Shown here: positions 6,230 to 15,411 of the stretch, piece after piece | Layout: each line of letters opens with the position of its first letter | Numbering within the stretch: the first letter of the stretch is position 1 | Assembly (NCBI RefSeq): GCF_024055665.1 | Contig: NZ_JAMXMC010000008.1 | Location: 124,001-188,000, forward strand | Length of the DNA: 64,000 bases | Source of the DNA: Ideonella oryzae | GTDB lineage: Bacteria > Pseudomonadota > Gammaproteobacteria > Burkholderiales > Burkholderiaceae_C | Direction: 5' to 3' | Position numbers and translations under genes: made by a program | The notes under the pieces: model-generated | The model's database searches: none | What the model saw: only the letters and a program-made list of their open reading frames with translations | Told to the model about the DNA's origin: nothing

Positions 6230-9200
6230 TCAGGTATTTTCTGGCCTGATCTTGAACCAGATCGAATACATGGCCGGTAGAAAAACGAGCGTCAGAATCG
6301 TCCCGGCCAGGGTTCCCCCGATCAGCGTGTAAGCCAGCGTGCCCCAGAACACTGAATGGGTCAGCGGAATGAAGGCCAGGATGGCCGCCAACGCCGTCAG
6401 GATCACGGGGCGGGCGCGCTGCACGGTTGCTTCGACCACCGCACGGAATGGGCCCAACCCAGCCTGTTCGTTCTCGCGAATCTGTCCGATCAAGATCAGC
6501 GTGTTGCGCATCAGGATGCCCGACAGCGCGATCAGGCCGACCAGTGCATTGATGCCGAAGGGCTGCTGGAACAGGATCAGTGTGGGCACGACGCCAATCA
6601 GCCCCAGCGGACTGGTCAGGAAGACCATCACCATCCCGGCGATCGATCGGACCTGCAGGATGATGATCAGCAGAGTGGCCGCCACCATGATGGGGAAGAT
6701 CGGCAGCATGGCGACCGTGGCCTTGCCGGACTCCTCGATGGAGCCGGCCTCCACGATCTGGTAGCCGCTCGGCAGCTTGGACATGATCGGTTGCAGCTGC
6801 TTGGTCATGGCCGTCGACACGTCGGGCGGCTGCAGGCCGTCGGCAATGTCACCACGCACGGTGATCGTGGGCGTGCGGTCGCGCCGCCGCAGGATCGGGT
6901 CTTCCATGCGCACCTCGACCTTGCCGACCTGCGACAGCGGGATGCGCTGCCCAGACGATCCGACCAGCGTGAAGCCGGCGATCTTCGCGGGGTCCAGACG
7001 GATGTCGCCGGCCGCGCGGCCGACCACCTGCACCGAGCGGATGTCCTCGCGCACTTCCGTCAGCGGCGCCCCGTTCAGCAGGAACTGCAGTTGCAGAGCC
7101 ACCGAGCTGGAGCTCAGCCCCACGGCCTGGAGCCGGTCTTGGTCGAGGGTGAAGTGCAGGGAGGGAACACGCGGGCCCCAGTCCGTGTTGACGGTGCGCA
7201 TCATCGGGCTGGCCTGCATGACAGCTTCGACCTGGGCCGAGATCTCGCGCAGCTTGTCGGGGTCGGGGCCCATCACCCGGTAGGCCACCGGGAAAGGCGA
7301 CGGAGGGCCGAACACGATCTGGGTGACGCGCACCCGCGCTTCGGGCGCCAGGCCGTCGGCCACCGCCTGTCGCAGCCTGAGCTTGAGCGCCTCCCGTTCC
7401 TTGTCGTTGCCCGCCAGGACCACGATCTTGGCGAACGAGGGATCGGGCAACTCGGGCGCCATGGCCAGGAAGAAACGCGGTGCGCCCTGGCCGATGTAGG
7501 AGGTCACGATCCTGGCCTCCTGCTGCTTGGCCAGCCAGGCCTCGACCTTCGCCGTGGCCGCGCCGGTCTGCCCGATCGAGGTGCCATAGGGCATCTGAAC
7601 CTCGACCAGCACTTCCGGCCGGTCGGAGGTCGGGAAGAACTGCTTCTTGACCACGGCCATGCCGAGCACCGCCATCACGAACAGGCTGATCACCGTTGCG
7701 GCAACGATCCACTTGCGGGCAATGACGCGGCCCAGCACCCGGCGGAAGCGGTTGTAGTGGGGGGTGTCGTAGATGGCCGCGTGTCCGCCCTCCACTGTCT
7801 TGAAGTCCGGCAGCAGCTTGACGCCAAGGTAGGGCGTGAACGCCACCGCCACCACCCAGGACGCGATCAGCGCGATGCCGACGATCCAGAACATGTTGCT
7901 GGTGTATTCACCCGCCGTGGAACGGGCAAATCCATTCGGCATGAAGCCGATGGCCGTGACCAGCGTGCCGGACAGCATGGGGGCCGCCGTATGGCTCCAG
8001 GCGTAGGCCGACGCGGCGATGCGGCTGTAGCCCTCCTCCATCTTCACCACCATCATTTCGATGGCGATGATCGCGTCGTCCACCAGCAGGCCGAGTGCCA
8101 GGATCAGCGAGCCCAGCGTGATGCGGTCGAAGTTCTTGCCGGAGGCGGCCATGATCACGAACACGGCTGCCAGGGTCAGCGGCACGGCCGCCGCCACCAC
8201 GATGCCGACGCGCCAGCCCATGCTGAGGAAGCAGACCACCATCACGACCAGCAGGGCGACGAAGAACTTGACCATGAACTCATCGACGGCCGAGCGGATG
8301 TTGACGGCCTGATCGGTCACCTTCGTCAAGGACATGCCCAGCGGGAGGTCCGCGTTGATCTGGGTGACCTCGGATTCGAGTGCCTTGCCAAGATCGAGCC
8401 CGTTCCAGTCGTCGCGCATCACGACGCCCAGCAGCAGCGCCGGCTCGCCGCCGTTGCGGACCAGGAAGGTCGCGGGATCTTCATACCCGCGCTCGACACT
8501 GGCCACATCCGACAGCTTCAGCGTGCGCCCCTGCGCGACGATCGGCGTCTGGCGGATCTTCTCCAGCGAGTCGAAGGCGCCATCGACACGCAGAAAGACC
8601 TGCGGTCCCTTGGTTTCGATCGAGCCGGCGGGCGTCAGGACGTTCTGGTTGTTGAGCGCGGTGAAGATGTCCTGCGGCGCCACCCCCAGGGTCGCCAGGC
8701 GGTCATGGGAGAAGGAGACGAAGATGCGCTCCGGCTGCTCTCCGATGATGTTGACCTTCTTGACCCCCGCCACATGCAGCAGCCTCTGGCGCAGCGTTTC
8801 CGCGTCGCGTGCCAGCAGCCGCTGGGGCTCGCCTTTGGCCTTCAGGGCCAAGAGCGCAAATGTCACGTCCGCGTACTCGTCGTTGACCATCGGGCCAATG
8901 ACGCCCGCAGGCAGTTTCTTGGCCTCGTCGCTGATCTTCTTGCGGGCCTGATAGAACTCTTCCTGGACTGCGGACGGTGGCGCGCTGTCGAGCAGCGAGA
9001 CCATGTTGAAGGCCAGACCGGGACGGGTGAAGGTTTCCGTGCGGTCGTACCAGCGCAACTCCTGCATGCGCTTTTCCAGCGGCTCGGCCACCTGGTCCTG
9101 CATCTCCTGCGCCGTGGCGCCCGGCCAGGCGGTGACGATCGTCATCTGCTTGATCGTGAAGGGCGGGTCTTCCGCACGGCCGAGCTTGAAGAACGCCAGA

Positions 9201-9292
9201 ACGCCGGCGGCCGAGATCAGGAGAATCAGGAACAGGGTGATGGCGCGTTCCCGCACGGCGAGCGCCGAGAGATTGAAGCGGCTGTCGCTCAC
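6230..9292 (-). CDS. RND efflux transporter inner-membrane permease (AcrB/HAE-type)
   Basis: This 1020-residue permease has full family length and two homologous halves. The first helix is near residues 15-35, large periplasmic loops follow, and central helices carry the proton-relay segment LGLLVDDAIIAIEMMVVKMEE. The C-terminal half repeats the fold (ISGILMRNTLILIGQIREN). RND pumps trade protons for outward movement of hydrophobic drugs, solvents or detergents. Its ATG overlaps the adaptor stop by 4 bases, so the pair is one operon. The presumed outer-membrane partner is at 11195. The substrate is not predictable; the neighbouring FadL-type porin hints at hydrophobic compounds. Confidence 0.93.
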   Translation of the reverse strand: MSDSRFNLSALAVRERAITLFLILLISAAGVLAFFKLGRAEDPPFTIKQMTIVTAWPGATAQEMQDQVAEPLEKRMQELRWYDRTETFTRPGLAFNMVSLLDSAPPSAVQEEFYQARKKISDEAKKLPAGVIGPMVNDEYADVTFALLALKAKGEPQRLLARDAETLRQRLLHVAGVKKVNIIGEQPERIFVSFSHDRLATLGVAPQDIFTALNNQNVLTPAGSIETKGPQVFLRVDGAFDSLEKIRQTPIVAQGRTLKLSDVASVERGYEDPATFLVRNGGEPALLLGVVMRDDWNGLDLGKALESEVTQINADLPLGMSLTKVTDQAVNIRSAVDEFMVKFFVALLVVMVVCFLSMGWRVGIVVAAAVPLTLAAVFVIMAASGKNFDRITLGSLILALGLLVDDAIIAIEMMVVKMEEGYSRIAASAYAWSHTAAPMLSGTLVTAIGFMPNGFARSTAGEYTSNMFWIVGIALIASWVVAVAFTPYLGVKLLPDFKTVEGGHAAIYDTPHYNRFRRVLGRVIARKWIVAATVISLFVMAVLGMAVVKKQFFPTSDRPEVLVEVQMPYGTSIGQTGAATAKVEAWLAKQQEARIVTSYIGQGAPRFFLAMAPELPDPSFAKIVVLAGNDKEREALKLRLRQAVADGLAPEARVRVTQIVFGPPSPFPVAYRVMGPDPDKLREISAQVEAVMQASPMMRTVNTDWGPRVPSLHFTLDQDRLQAVGLSSSSVALQLQFLLNGAPLTEVREDIRSVQVVGRAAGDIRLDPAKIAGFTLVGSSGQRIPLSQVGKVEVRMEDPILRRRDRTPTITVRGDIADGLQPPDVSTAMTKQLQPIMSKLPSGYQIVEAGSIEESGKATVAMLPIFPIMVAATLLIIILQVRSIAGMVMVFLTSPLGLIGVVPTLILFQQPFGINALVGLIALSGILMRNTLILIGQIRENEQAGLGPFRAVVEATVQRARPVILTALAAILAFIPLTHSVFWGTLAYTLIGGTLAGTILTLVFLPAMYSIWFKIRPENT

Positions 9293-10404
9293 GGGCGCAC
9301 TCCTTCGGCCGCGATGGCAACGGTGGGCTCCGTGAGCCGCACCTGCTGGCCTTCACGCAAGAGATGCGCGCCGAGCGCAACAACCTGTTCCCCTCGCTGG
9401 AGCCTGCCCGTCACCCGCGCAGCATCGTCCTCAATGCGCTCGACCGTCACCGGGCGCCACGAGACTCTTGACGGCTTGCCGTTGACAATCCAGACGCCCG
9501 TGCCCTTGCCAGCATCGAACACGGCGCCCATCGGCACGCTCAAACTGCGCTGCGCGCTGGAGGCCGCGTCGCTGATCCGCACGACGACCGTGGAGCCCAA
9601 GGCCGCATTCGACAGTTCGCCGTCCAGCACATACCGGGCTTCGAAGGTGCGCGTGAGCCGGTCTGCGGCATCGGACAGCTGGCGCAACCTGGCCGGCACC
9701 ACCACACCGTCCTTGCCATAGAGCGAGGCTTCCGCCGTGGAGCCGATCGCGGGACGCAGCGTCTCCGGCAACTGGATCACCGCTTCGCGTTGGCCCGCAT
9801 GGGCCAGACGCACGACCGGCTGCCCCGCGCTCACCACCTGCCCTGGTTCGGCCAGCGTTTCCACGACCACGCCGTCGCCATCGGCAACCAGCTCCGTATA
9901 GCGGGTTGCATTGCGAGCCACTTCCGACTGGGCCTCAGCCGCACTCAGCTGCGCCTTGGCGGCATCCGCGGCGGCTTTGGCCTGGTCATAGGCGGAGGCT
10001 GAAATGGCCCCGGTGCCGCGAAGATCCCTGAAGCGGGCCTCATCCTCCGAGGCTTGCTGTGCCCTTGCGCGGGCGGCTGCAGCCACCTCCTGCTGCGCGT
10101 GTGCCGCGAGCGCGAGATCCACAGGATCGATGCGCATGAGCACCTGCCCGCGTTTGACGGTCTGCCCGGCGTCCACCAGACGCTCCAGCACCTTGCCTGG
10201 GACGCGAAAGCCCAGGTCGCTCTGCACGCGGGCCGCGACCGTGCCGGTGAACGAGCGGGATGTGGCGGCGGCGTCCCGGGCGGACACCACGCGGACCAGC
10301 GGCACCTCGGTGCGTGGATCGGTGGCCGGCTTGTCACCGCATGCGGCCAGAGCCAGCGGCAGAGCACAGACGACGAGAGGTGCGGCAAAACGGAACCGAG
10401 ACAT
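9289..10404 (-). CDS. RND efflux periplasmic adaptor (membrane fusion protein), lipoprotein
   Basis: This 371-residue adaptor starts with a lipoprotein signal (ALPLALAACGD, lipobox Cys near residue 22). It then follows the MFP plan: a beta-barrel/lipoyl half-motif (VPGKVLERLVDAGQTVKRGQVLMRID), an alanine-rich alpha-hairpin (about 95-155) and the returning lipoyl half (DGVVVETLAEPGQVVSAGQPVV). It should bridge the RND permease to the outer-membrane channel. It is the first gene of the adaptor-permease operon. A 24-bp operator at 10448-10471 lies 44 bases upstream of its ATG, so the TetR next door probably represses it. Confidence 0.92.
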   Translation of the reverse strand: MSRFRFAAPLVVCALPLALAACGDKPATDPRTEVPLVRVVSARDAAATSRSFTGTVAARVQSDLGFRVPGKVLERLVDAGQTVKRGQVLMRIDPVDLALAAHAQQEVAAAARARAQQASEDEARFRDLRGTGAISASAYDQAKAAADAAKAQLSAAEAQSEVARNATRYTELVADGDGVVVETLAEPGQVVSAGQPVVRLAHAGQREAVIQLPETLRPAIGSTAEASLYGKDGVVVPARLRQLSDAADRLTRTFEARYVLDGELSNAALGSTVVVRISDAASSAQRSLSVPMGAVFDAGKGTGVWIVNGKPSRVSWRPVTVERIEDDAARVTGRLQRGEQVVALGAHLLREGQQVRLTEPTVAIAAEGVRP

Positions 10405-10447
10405 GAAGATCCCCTGGCGGAGTGGTCAGGGCTTCATTCTCATTCTT

Positions 10448-10471
10448 GTGACCAATTTAGTCAATGGTCAC
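10448..10471. promoter_or_regulatory. TetR-type operator upstream of the efflux operon
   Basis: This is an inverted repeat of GTGACCA (10448-10454) and TGGTCAC (10465-10471) around a 10-base AT-rich spacer. The same 7-bp arms with the same spacer length occur at 11145-11168, on the other side of the TetR gene. It lies between the tetR stop and the adaptor start. Confidence 0.75.
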
Positions 10472-10487
10472 TTTGCATTTGACTCAC

Positions 10488-11105
10488 TCAGGGTGACAGG
10501 CTGCGAAGCACCAGGCTGGAAAGCTGCCCCGGCGCCACCTCGGCATAGTCAAAGCTCTGCTGCAGGATCAAGGGGTTCAGGAAAGGACGCATGACCAGAT
10601 AGATGGCCATCACCGTCTCATCCAGAGGGGTCTTGCGCTCGAAGTCCCCGCTTTGACGCCCCTCTTGGAGGATCTCCCGAATGAGTTCCTGGATGCGCTG
10701 CTCGTAGACCAGCGTGGGCCGCCAGCGCTCGATGCACGCCGAGGCGGCGATTTCATAGAGCTTGCGATCCTGGAAGAACAGCCGAAGGCTGGAATCCACG
10801 GCGGCCTTGAACAACCGTCGCAGCTTCTCCGGCGGCCGGTCCGCCTCGTTGACTGCGGCCCGGATATCGGCCTCGATCTCACCCAGGCAACCTCCGCAGA
10901 TCATCTCGCCGATGGCCTGCTTGGACTCGAAGAACTTGTAGATGTAGGCCTTGGAGAAGCCGATGACCTTGGCCAGGTCGGAGACGGTGGTTTTCTCGTA
11001 GCCGTAATGGCTGAAATGCTCCTTGGCCGCCGCGACGATTTGATCGCGCACGTCGTGGTCCGCCGGACCTCGCGTCGAAGCGGCGGGGGTGTCTGACTTG
11101 TTCAT
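10488..11105 (-). CDS. TetR/AcrR family transcriptional repressor of the efflux cluster
   Basis: This 205-residue regulator has an N-terminal TetR helix-turn-helix at about residues 22-65 (IVAAAKEHFSHYGYEKTT, then KVIGFSKAYIYKFFESK). The C-terminal ligand domain is divergent. A Cys pair (CGGC) lies near residue 72. Family members repress adjacent pumps and release DNA on binding a pump substrate. Two identical-arm operators flank the gene, one before the adaptor operon and one in the tetR/outer-membrane-channel divergent region. The simplest reading is that it represses itself and both efflux transcription units. Confidence 0.88.
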   Translation of the reverse strand: MNKSDTPAASTRGPADHDVRDQIVAAAKEHFSHYGYEKTTVSDLAKVIGFSKAYIYKFFESKQAIGEMICGGCLGEIEADIRAAVNEADRPPEKLRRLFKAAVDSSLRLFFQDRKLYEIAASACIERWRPTLVYEQRIQELIREILQEGRQSGDFERKTPLDETVMAIYLVMRPFLNPLILQQSFDYAEVAPGQLSSLVLRSLSP

Positions 11106-11144
11106 GGGTGAGAGCTTACGTCAGGTGATGGGGTTGGACAACAA

Positions 11145-11168
11145 GTGACCAATTGGTATTATGGTCAC
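11145..11168. promoter_or_regulatory. TetR-type operator in the tetR/outer-membrane-channel divergent promoter
   Basis: The arms GTGACCA (11145-11151) and TGGTCAC (11162-11168) flank a 10-base AT-rich spacer, matching the site at 10448-10471 exactly in arms and spacing. It lies 40 bases upstream of the tetR ATG and 26 bases upstream of the channel ATG, where it could block both promoters. Confidence 0.75.
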
Positions 11169-11194
11169 TTCATGTTGTGCATGAAGGATGCCCC

Positions 11195-12655
11195 ATGTTG
11201 CCGAAACACACCCTTGCCGCGCTTGCTGCGATCAGTCTCTTCGCGGGCTGCGCAGTCGGCCCCGACTATGTCCGTCCCGACGTGAGCTTGCCAGCGCAGT
11301 TCCAGGGGCAAGCCGCGGCCGAGCGACCTTCCCGGGAGGCCAGCGCAGGCATGGCGACCTGGTGGAACGGCTTTGACGATCCCCAGATGAGTCGCCTCGT
11401 GGACCGGGCTTTGGCGCAGAACCTGGACCTCGCACAGGCATCTGCGCGCGTGACCCAGGCGCGTGCGGGGCTCGGGGCGGCCGGCGCGGCGTTGCTTCCC
11501 TCTGGCAATGTGAGCGGTCAGGCCAGCCGGGCGTATCAGTCGGTTGAGACACCGTTGGGCCAGATCCTGAACTCGCGCCCGGGCTTTGACCGCTATGGAA
11601 ATGCCTACGAGGCCGACCTGGGGGCGAGCTGGGAGCTGGACCTCTTCGGTGGCCTGCGCCGAGAGCGAGAGGCGGCGCTTGCGGAGTACGAATCCTCCGC
11701 AGCGGGTGCCACTGCCGCGCGCTTGGCCGTCGCTGCCCAGGTGGCCGATACCTATCTCGTCATCCGTGGGCTCCAGGCCCGTCTGGATGTCGCACGCCGA
11801 CAGGTTCAGACGGAGCAGGAGTTGCTGAGAATCGTCGGCCTCCTTCACAGCAAGGGACTCGCCGCAGAACGTCAGGTCAGGCAAGCGGAAGGCGCGCTCG
11901 CGCAGGCCCGTGCTTCGGTGCCGGCCATGGAGGCCGGGCTGGACGTGGCCATGAACGCGATGGATGTCTTGCTGGGCACCCCGCCGGGAACCCATCGCAC
12001 GGAACTCACCGGCGCCCAGGCCATTCCCGCCCCTCCGCCCATCTCCGCGATCGGCTCCCCGAGCGATTTGCTGCGACGCCGGCCCGACCTGATCGTGGCA
12101 GAGCGCCGTCTGGCGGCTTCAAACGCGCGCATCGGCGCCGCTGTCGCCGAGTACTTTCCCAAGCTCTCAGTCAGTGGCCTGATCGGCAGCGCGACCTCCG
12201 TTTCCGGCAGCAATCTGTTCACGGGTGGGGCCACCCAGGCCGCAGGTGTGCTGGGGCTGCGCTGGCGACTGTTCGATTTCGGGCGCATCAACGCCCAGAT
12301 TGACCAGGCCAAGGGGCAAGAGGCGGAAATGCTGGCTGCCTACCGACTTGCCGCGCTGCGTGCGACGGAAGACGTGGAAGACGCGCTGTCCGCGCTGGTC
12401 AAGCGCGAAGAGCAACTGGCGGTGCTGACGCAAGGCGTGGACGCCCTGGCCAGTGCGCGAGCGTCGTCCCTGGCCGCTTACCAGAGGGGCGTGGTCAGCC
12501 TCATCGAGGTTCTGCAGGCGGACGAGCGCCTGCTATCGGCCTCCGACGCACAGGTGCAGGCGCGCACCGATTCCGCGCGTGCCGCCGTGGCCACCTTCAG
12601 GGCGCTGGGCGGAGGGTGGCAACCCGATGAGCCCGGCCTGACAGCCATGAACTGA
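11195..12655 (+). CDS. Outer-membrane efflux channel lipoprotein (NodT/OprM family)
   Basis: This 486-residue protein starts at the ATG preceded by GAAGGA. It has a lipoprotein signal (LFAGCAVGPDY, with Cys at about 17) and the GPDYVRP start typical of NodT-type channels. Two OEP domains follow (about 60-260 and 280-470), with long helices such as LDLAQASARVTQARAGLGAAGAAL and the conserved PSDLLRRRPDL segment. It forms the trimeric TolC-like duct of a tripartite pump. It is transcribed away from tetR and should join the adaptor and permease encoded on the opposite strand. Confidence 0.93.
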   Translation: MLPKHTLAALAAISLFAGCAVGPDYVRPDVSLPAQFQGQAAAERPSREASAGMATWWNGFDDPQMSRLVDRALAQNLDLAQASARVTQARAGLGAAGAALLPSGNVSGQASRAYQSVETPLGQILNSRPGFDRYGNAYEADLGASWELDLFGGLRREREAALAEYESSAAGATAARLAVAAQVADTYLVIRGLQARLDVARRQVQTEQELLRIVGLLHSKGLAAERQVRQAEGALAQARASVPAMEAGLDVAMNAMDVLLGTPPGTHRTELTGAQAIPAPPPISAIGSPSDLLRRRPDLIVAERRLAASNARIGAAVAEYFPKLSVSGLIGSATSVSGSNLFTGGATQAAGVLGLRWRLFDFGRINAQIDQAKGQEAEMLAAYRLAALRATEDVEDALSALVKREEQLAVLTQGVDALASARASSLAAYQRGVVSLIEVLQADERLLSASDAQVQARTDSARAAVATFRALGGGWQPDEPGLTAMN

Positions 12656-12760
12656 CGCATGACGTCCGCTGGCCATTCCGGGCAGGTCTTGGGACGGTTC
12701 ACCGGGCCATGCGACATCACCACGGGCCCCCGAGCCCACTACACAGGAGACAAACTGAAC

Positions 12761-14092
12761 ATGCCGTTCCAGAAGACACATCGCCAAGCCCTCTTCGCCC
12801 TCACGACCAGCCTGGCCTGCGTCGGCACCGCCAGCGCTGCGGCGTTTCAGCTCAAGGAGCAGAGTGCCGCAGGGCAAGGTCGCGCCTTCGCCGGGTCCAT
12901 CAGCCAGGGGGGGGACGCCACGGTCGTCGCGAACAACCCGGCCGCCATGACGCTGCTCAACGGGCCGCTGCTGCAGACGGACCTGGCCGTCATCGACTAC
13001 TCGGTCAAGTTCAACGGCACCGGCAAGGACGCACTGGGGCGCCCACTCGCGGGAGGCAACGGAGGAGATGCCGGGGACACGGCCCCTGTTCCTTCGCTGT
13101 ACTTCCACACGCCGCTGACGGATCAGGTCCACCTGGGCCTCTTCATCACGGCCCCCTTCGGCTTCAAGACCGAGTACGCCGACGGCTGGATGGGCCGCTA
13201 CAACGGGATCAAGACCGAACTGAAGGCGGTCGACATGGGGGCAGCGGGCTCCTACAAAGTGAACGACATGCTGTCGCTCGGCGCGTCCCTCTTCGTCGAG
13301 CGACTCGATGTGAAGCTGCGCGACGCCGTCGACTTCGGTGCCATGTTGGCAGGCTCGCACGTCCCTGGCTTTCTGCCAGGCAGCGCCGATGGGCGCACTG
13401 ACATCAATGGCCACAACACGACGCTTGGCTATACCCTCGGGGCGCTGCTCCGCCCCAGCGAGGGTCTGTCGGTCGGCGTGGCCTATCGCTCCGAGGTCAA
13501 GCACAAGCCCGACGACGTTGGTGTGAACTTTTCGGTGCCCGACAGCGCCAATGCCGTGCTGTCCGCGGTCCGCCCCAACACCTTCGTCAACACGACGGCC
13601 CGCACGGAGCTGATCTTGCCGGCCTCCTGGACGGTCAGTGCCAGCCAGCAGCTGAATGACCGATGGACGGTGATGGCGGACTACTCCCACACCGCGTGGA
13701 GCAGGTTCAACAACGTGGTGCTGGACTTCGACTCCCAACTGCCCAACGAGACGCTGCGCTTCGGCTATCGGAACACTTCCTTCTACTCGGTGGGGGCGGA
13801 GTACCAAGCCGACGACAGTTGGACCGTCCGTGGTGGCCTCGGTTATGACCAAACACCTGTGACCAACGCTCTGCGGGATGTCCGGGTTCCCGATGTGGAC
13901 CGGCGCTGGCTGTCGCTCGGGGCGACGTGGCGTGCGAGCAAACGCATGAGCTACAGCCTGGGGTACACGCATCTGTTCCTCAAGGACGCGGCCGTGAACC
14001 TCACCGCCGCCACGGGAAGCACATTGCAAGGCTCCTACAAGCTGGGAAGCAACATCCTGGCGGTGTCTGCTCAATACGCCTGGATGCCCTGA
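12761..14092 (+). CDS. OmpP1/FadL family outer-membrane transporter
   Basis: This 443-residue protein uses the ATG at 12761, which follows AGGAGA. The signal peptide ends at SAAA, directly before FQLKEQSAAGQGRAFAG, the FadL N-terminal plug signature. NNPAAMTLL and repeated amphipathic beta strands up to a C-terminal aromatic strand (ILAVSAQYAWMP) follow. FadL proteins take up long-chain fatty acids or aromatic hydrocarbons across the outer membrane. It lies 105 bases behind the efflux channel on the same strand. Pairing of a hydrocarbon porin with an RND pump suggests handling of a hydrophobic compound (inference). Confidence 0.9.
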   Translation: MPFQKTHRQALFALTTSLACVGTASAAAFQLKEQSAAGQGRAFAGSISQGGDATVVANNPAAMTLLNGPLLQTDLAVIDYSVKFNGTGKDALGRPLAGGNGGDAGDTAPVPSLYFHTPLTDQVHLGLFITAPFGFKTEYADGWMGRYNGIKTELKAVDMGAAGSYKVNDMLSLGASLFVERLDVKLRDAVDFGAMLAGSHVPGFLPGSADGRTDINGHNTTLGYTLGALLRPSEGLSVGVAYRSEVKHKPDDVGVNFSVPDSANAVLSAVRPNTFVNTTARTELILPASWTVSASQQLNDRWTVMADYSHTAWSRFNNVVLDFDSQLPNETLRFGYRNTSFYSVGAEYQADDSWTVRGGLGYDQTPVTNALRDVRVPDVDRRWLSLGATWRASKRMSYSLGYTHLFLKDAAVNLTAATGSTLQGSYKLGSNILAVSAQYAWMP

Positions 14093-14407
14093 CGGGGCTC
14101 CCCTGGCAAGAGACGCCGCCCGCCAGCCACACGTCACGCCACCAATCCTGACGCCACCGCCCGAATCCGCTCGCCGCCGGAATGGCCTCCGTATTCCGTG
14201 TGGCGCAGTAACGGTTTGTGGCGCTGCCGGCAGACCCACACGCCGGATCGGTTGTTGGGGGGCGTAGTCGATGGCGATCGGGGCGCCGACCGACCAGGCG
14301 GCGGCGTCCAGCACGGGCAGATCATCGGGGTTGCTCACGGCCTGGGTTCTCCATCGGCATCATCGATGCCGGGCATGCTGCCGAGGCAGAAATGCGGGTG
14401 TATCGTG
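14093..14407. other. Intergenic stretch between fadL-like gene and M14 hydrolase
   Basis: This 315-base region contains no complete gene on the plus strand. Its first 100 bases have no clear feature. From about 14200 to 14338 the minus strand shows strong coding bias and a plausible GTG start with a GGAGA box, listed separately as a gene stump. No T-rich terminator is visible after the fadL-like gene. Confidence 0.5.
14200..14338 (-). pseudogene. N-terminal stump of an interrupted gene of unknown function
   Basis: Reading from a GTG at 14338 (with GGAGA about 10 bases upstream), the first 40-odd codons are almost all GC-ending and give a natural-looking N-terminus (DDLPVLDAAAWSVGAPIAI). After roughly position 14200 the same frame loses this bias and becomes low-complexity, running antisense into the fadL-like gene. 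This looks like a native gene cut by insertion of the efflux island. The family is not recognised and the break point is approximate. Confidence 0.3.
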
Positions 14408-15409
14408 ATGGGCATTGCAGTGATCGACGCAACAACCGTGACACAGACTTTCCCCGGCGCCCCCGTGTCGGCGCCCCGCCCCGCTTACGACATTGGCACG
14501 CCCGGCACTCCCTGGGGGCCGCTGGAGCGTGCCACTTGGCTGCAGCGGCAGCAGCGGCACCGCTGCCACCAGGATGAGGTGGTGGGCCGCCTGCTGGCCG
14601 CCCTGCCCGCTCAGGCCGAACTGCTGACCTACGGCGAACTGGACTACACCCGGCTGGGCCTGGGGCGTTATCCGCTCCACGCGGTGCGCAGCCGGCAGTG
14701 GCTGGCTGAGCGCCCCACGGTGCTGGTGACGGGCGGCGTGCATGGCTACGAAACCAGCGGCGTGCAGGGCGCGCTGCAGTGGATCCGTGACGACTTTGCG
14801 CGCGCCGCCGAACGCTTCAACCTGCTGGTGCTGCCCTGCATCAGCCCCTGGGGCTACGAGACGATCAACCGCTGGAACCCGGACGCGCTGGATCCGAACC
14901 GGCAGTTCAAGCCCGGGAGCCCGGCGGCCGAGTCGGCCCTGGCCATGGCCTGCGTGGCGGCGCAGGCCGGCGAGGTGGCCCTGCACATCGACCTGCATGA
15001 AACCACGGACACCGACAACAGCGAGTTTGGCCCGGCCAAGGCGGCGCGCGATGGCGGGGTGTTCCATTGGGACCCGATCCCCGATGGCTTCTATCTGGTG
15101 GGCGACACCGAGCGCCCGGCCCCGACCTTCCAGCGGGCGCTGATCGACGCGGTGCGGCAGGTCACCCACATTGCCGAGGCCGACGAGCGCGGTTGCATCC
15201 TGGGTGAACCTGTGCAACAACATGGCGTGATCAACTACGCCAAACGCTCGCTGGGGCTGTGTGGCGCGATGACGGCGGCGCGCTTCGTCACCACCACCGA
15301 GGTCTATCCCGACAGTCCGACGGCCAGCCCGGCCCAGTGCAATGCCGCCCAGGTGGCCGCCGTCAATGCAGCCATCGAATTCCTGACCCACGCTTCCAAG
15401 GAGTGTTGA
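14408..15409 (+). CDS. M14-type zinc carboxypeptidase / succinylglutamate desuccinylase-like hydrolase
   Basis: This 333-residue protein has the zinc-binding segment GGVHGYETSG (His and Glu ligands, about residues 110-119), DPNRQF and the second His region LHIDLHET. These place it in the M14/AstE-aspartoacylase superfamily, which cleaves C-terminal or acyl-amide bonds. The true substrate is unknown. The ATG at 14408 was chosen; the frame is open further upstream through the gene-stump region, but no better start is seen there. Its stop is 2 bases before the universal stress protein ATG, so the two are probably co-transcribed. Confidence 0.8.
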   Translation: MGIAVIDATTVTQTFPGAPVSAPRPAYDIGTPGTPWGPLERATWLQRQQRHRCHQDEVVGRLLAALPAQAELLTYGELDYTRLGLGRYPLHAVRSRQWLAERPTVLVTGGVHGYETSGVQGALQWIRDDFARAAERFNLLVLPCISPWGYETINRWNPDALDPNRQFKPGSPAAESALAMACVAAQAGEVALHIDLHETTDTDNSEFGPAKAARDGGVFHWDPIPDGFYLVGDTERPAPTFQRALIDAVRQVTHIAEADERGCILGEPVQQHGVINYAKRSLGLCGAMTAARFVTTTEVYPDSPTASPAQCNAAQVAAVNAAIEFLTHASKEC

Positions 15410-15411
15410 AC

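Noticed and set aside
6356-9721. A 1121-codon frame antisense to the RND permease and adaptor
   Set aside because: It is Arg/Gln/His/Asp-rich with no domain, and the opposite strand encodes conserved efflux proteins.
12533-14338. A 601-codon minus-strand frame under the fadL-like gene
   Set aside because: Only the first 40 or so codons show coding bias; the rest is antisense to a well-supported outer-membrane protein. The N-terminal part is kept as a stump.
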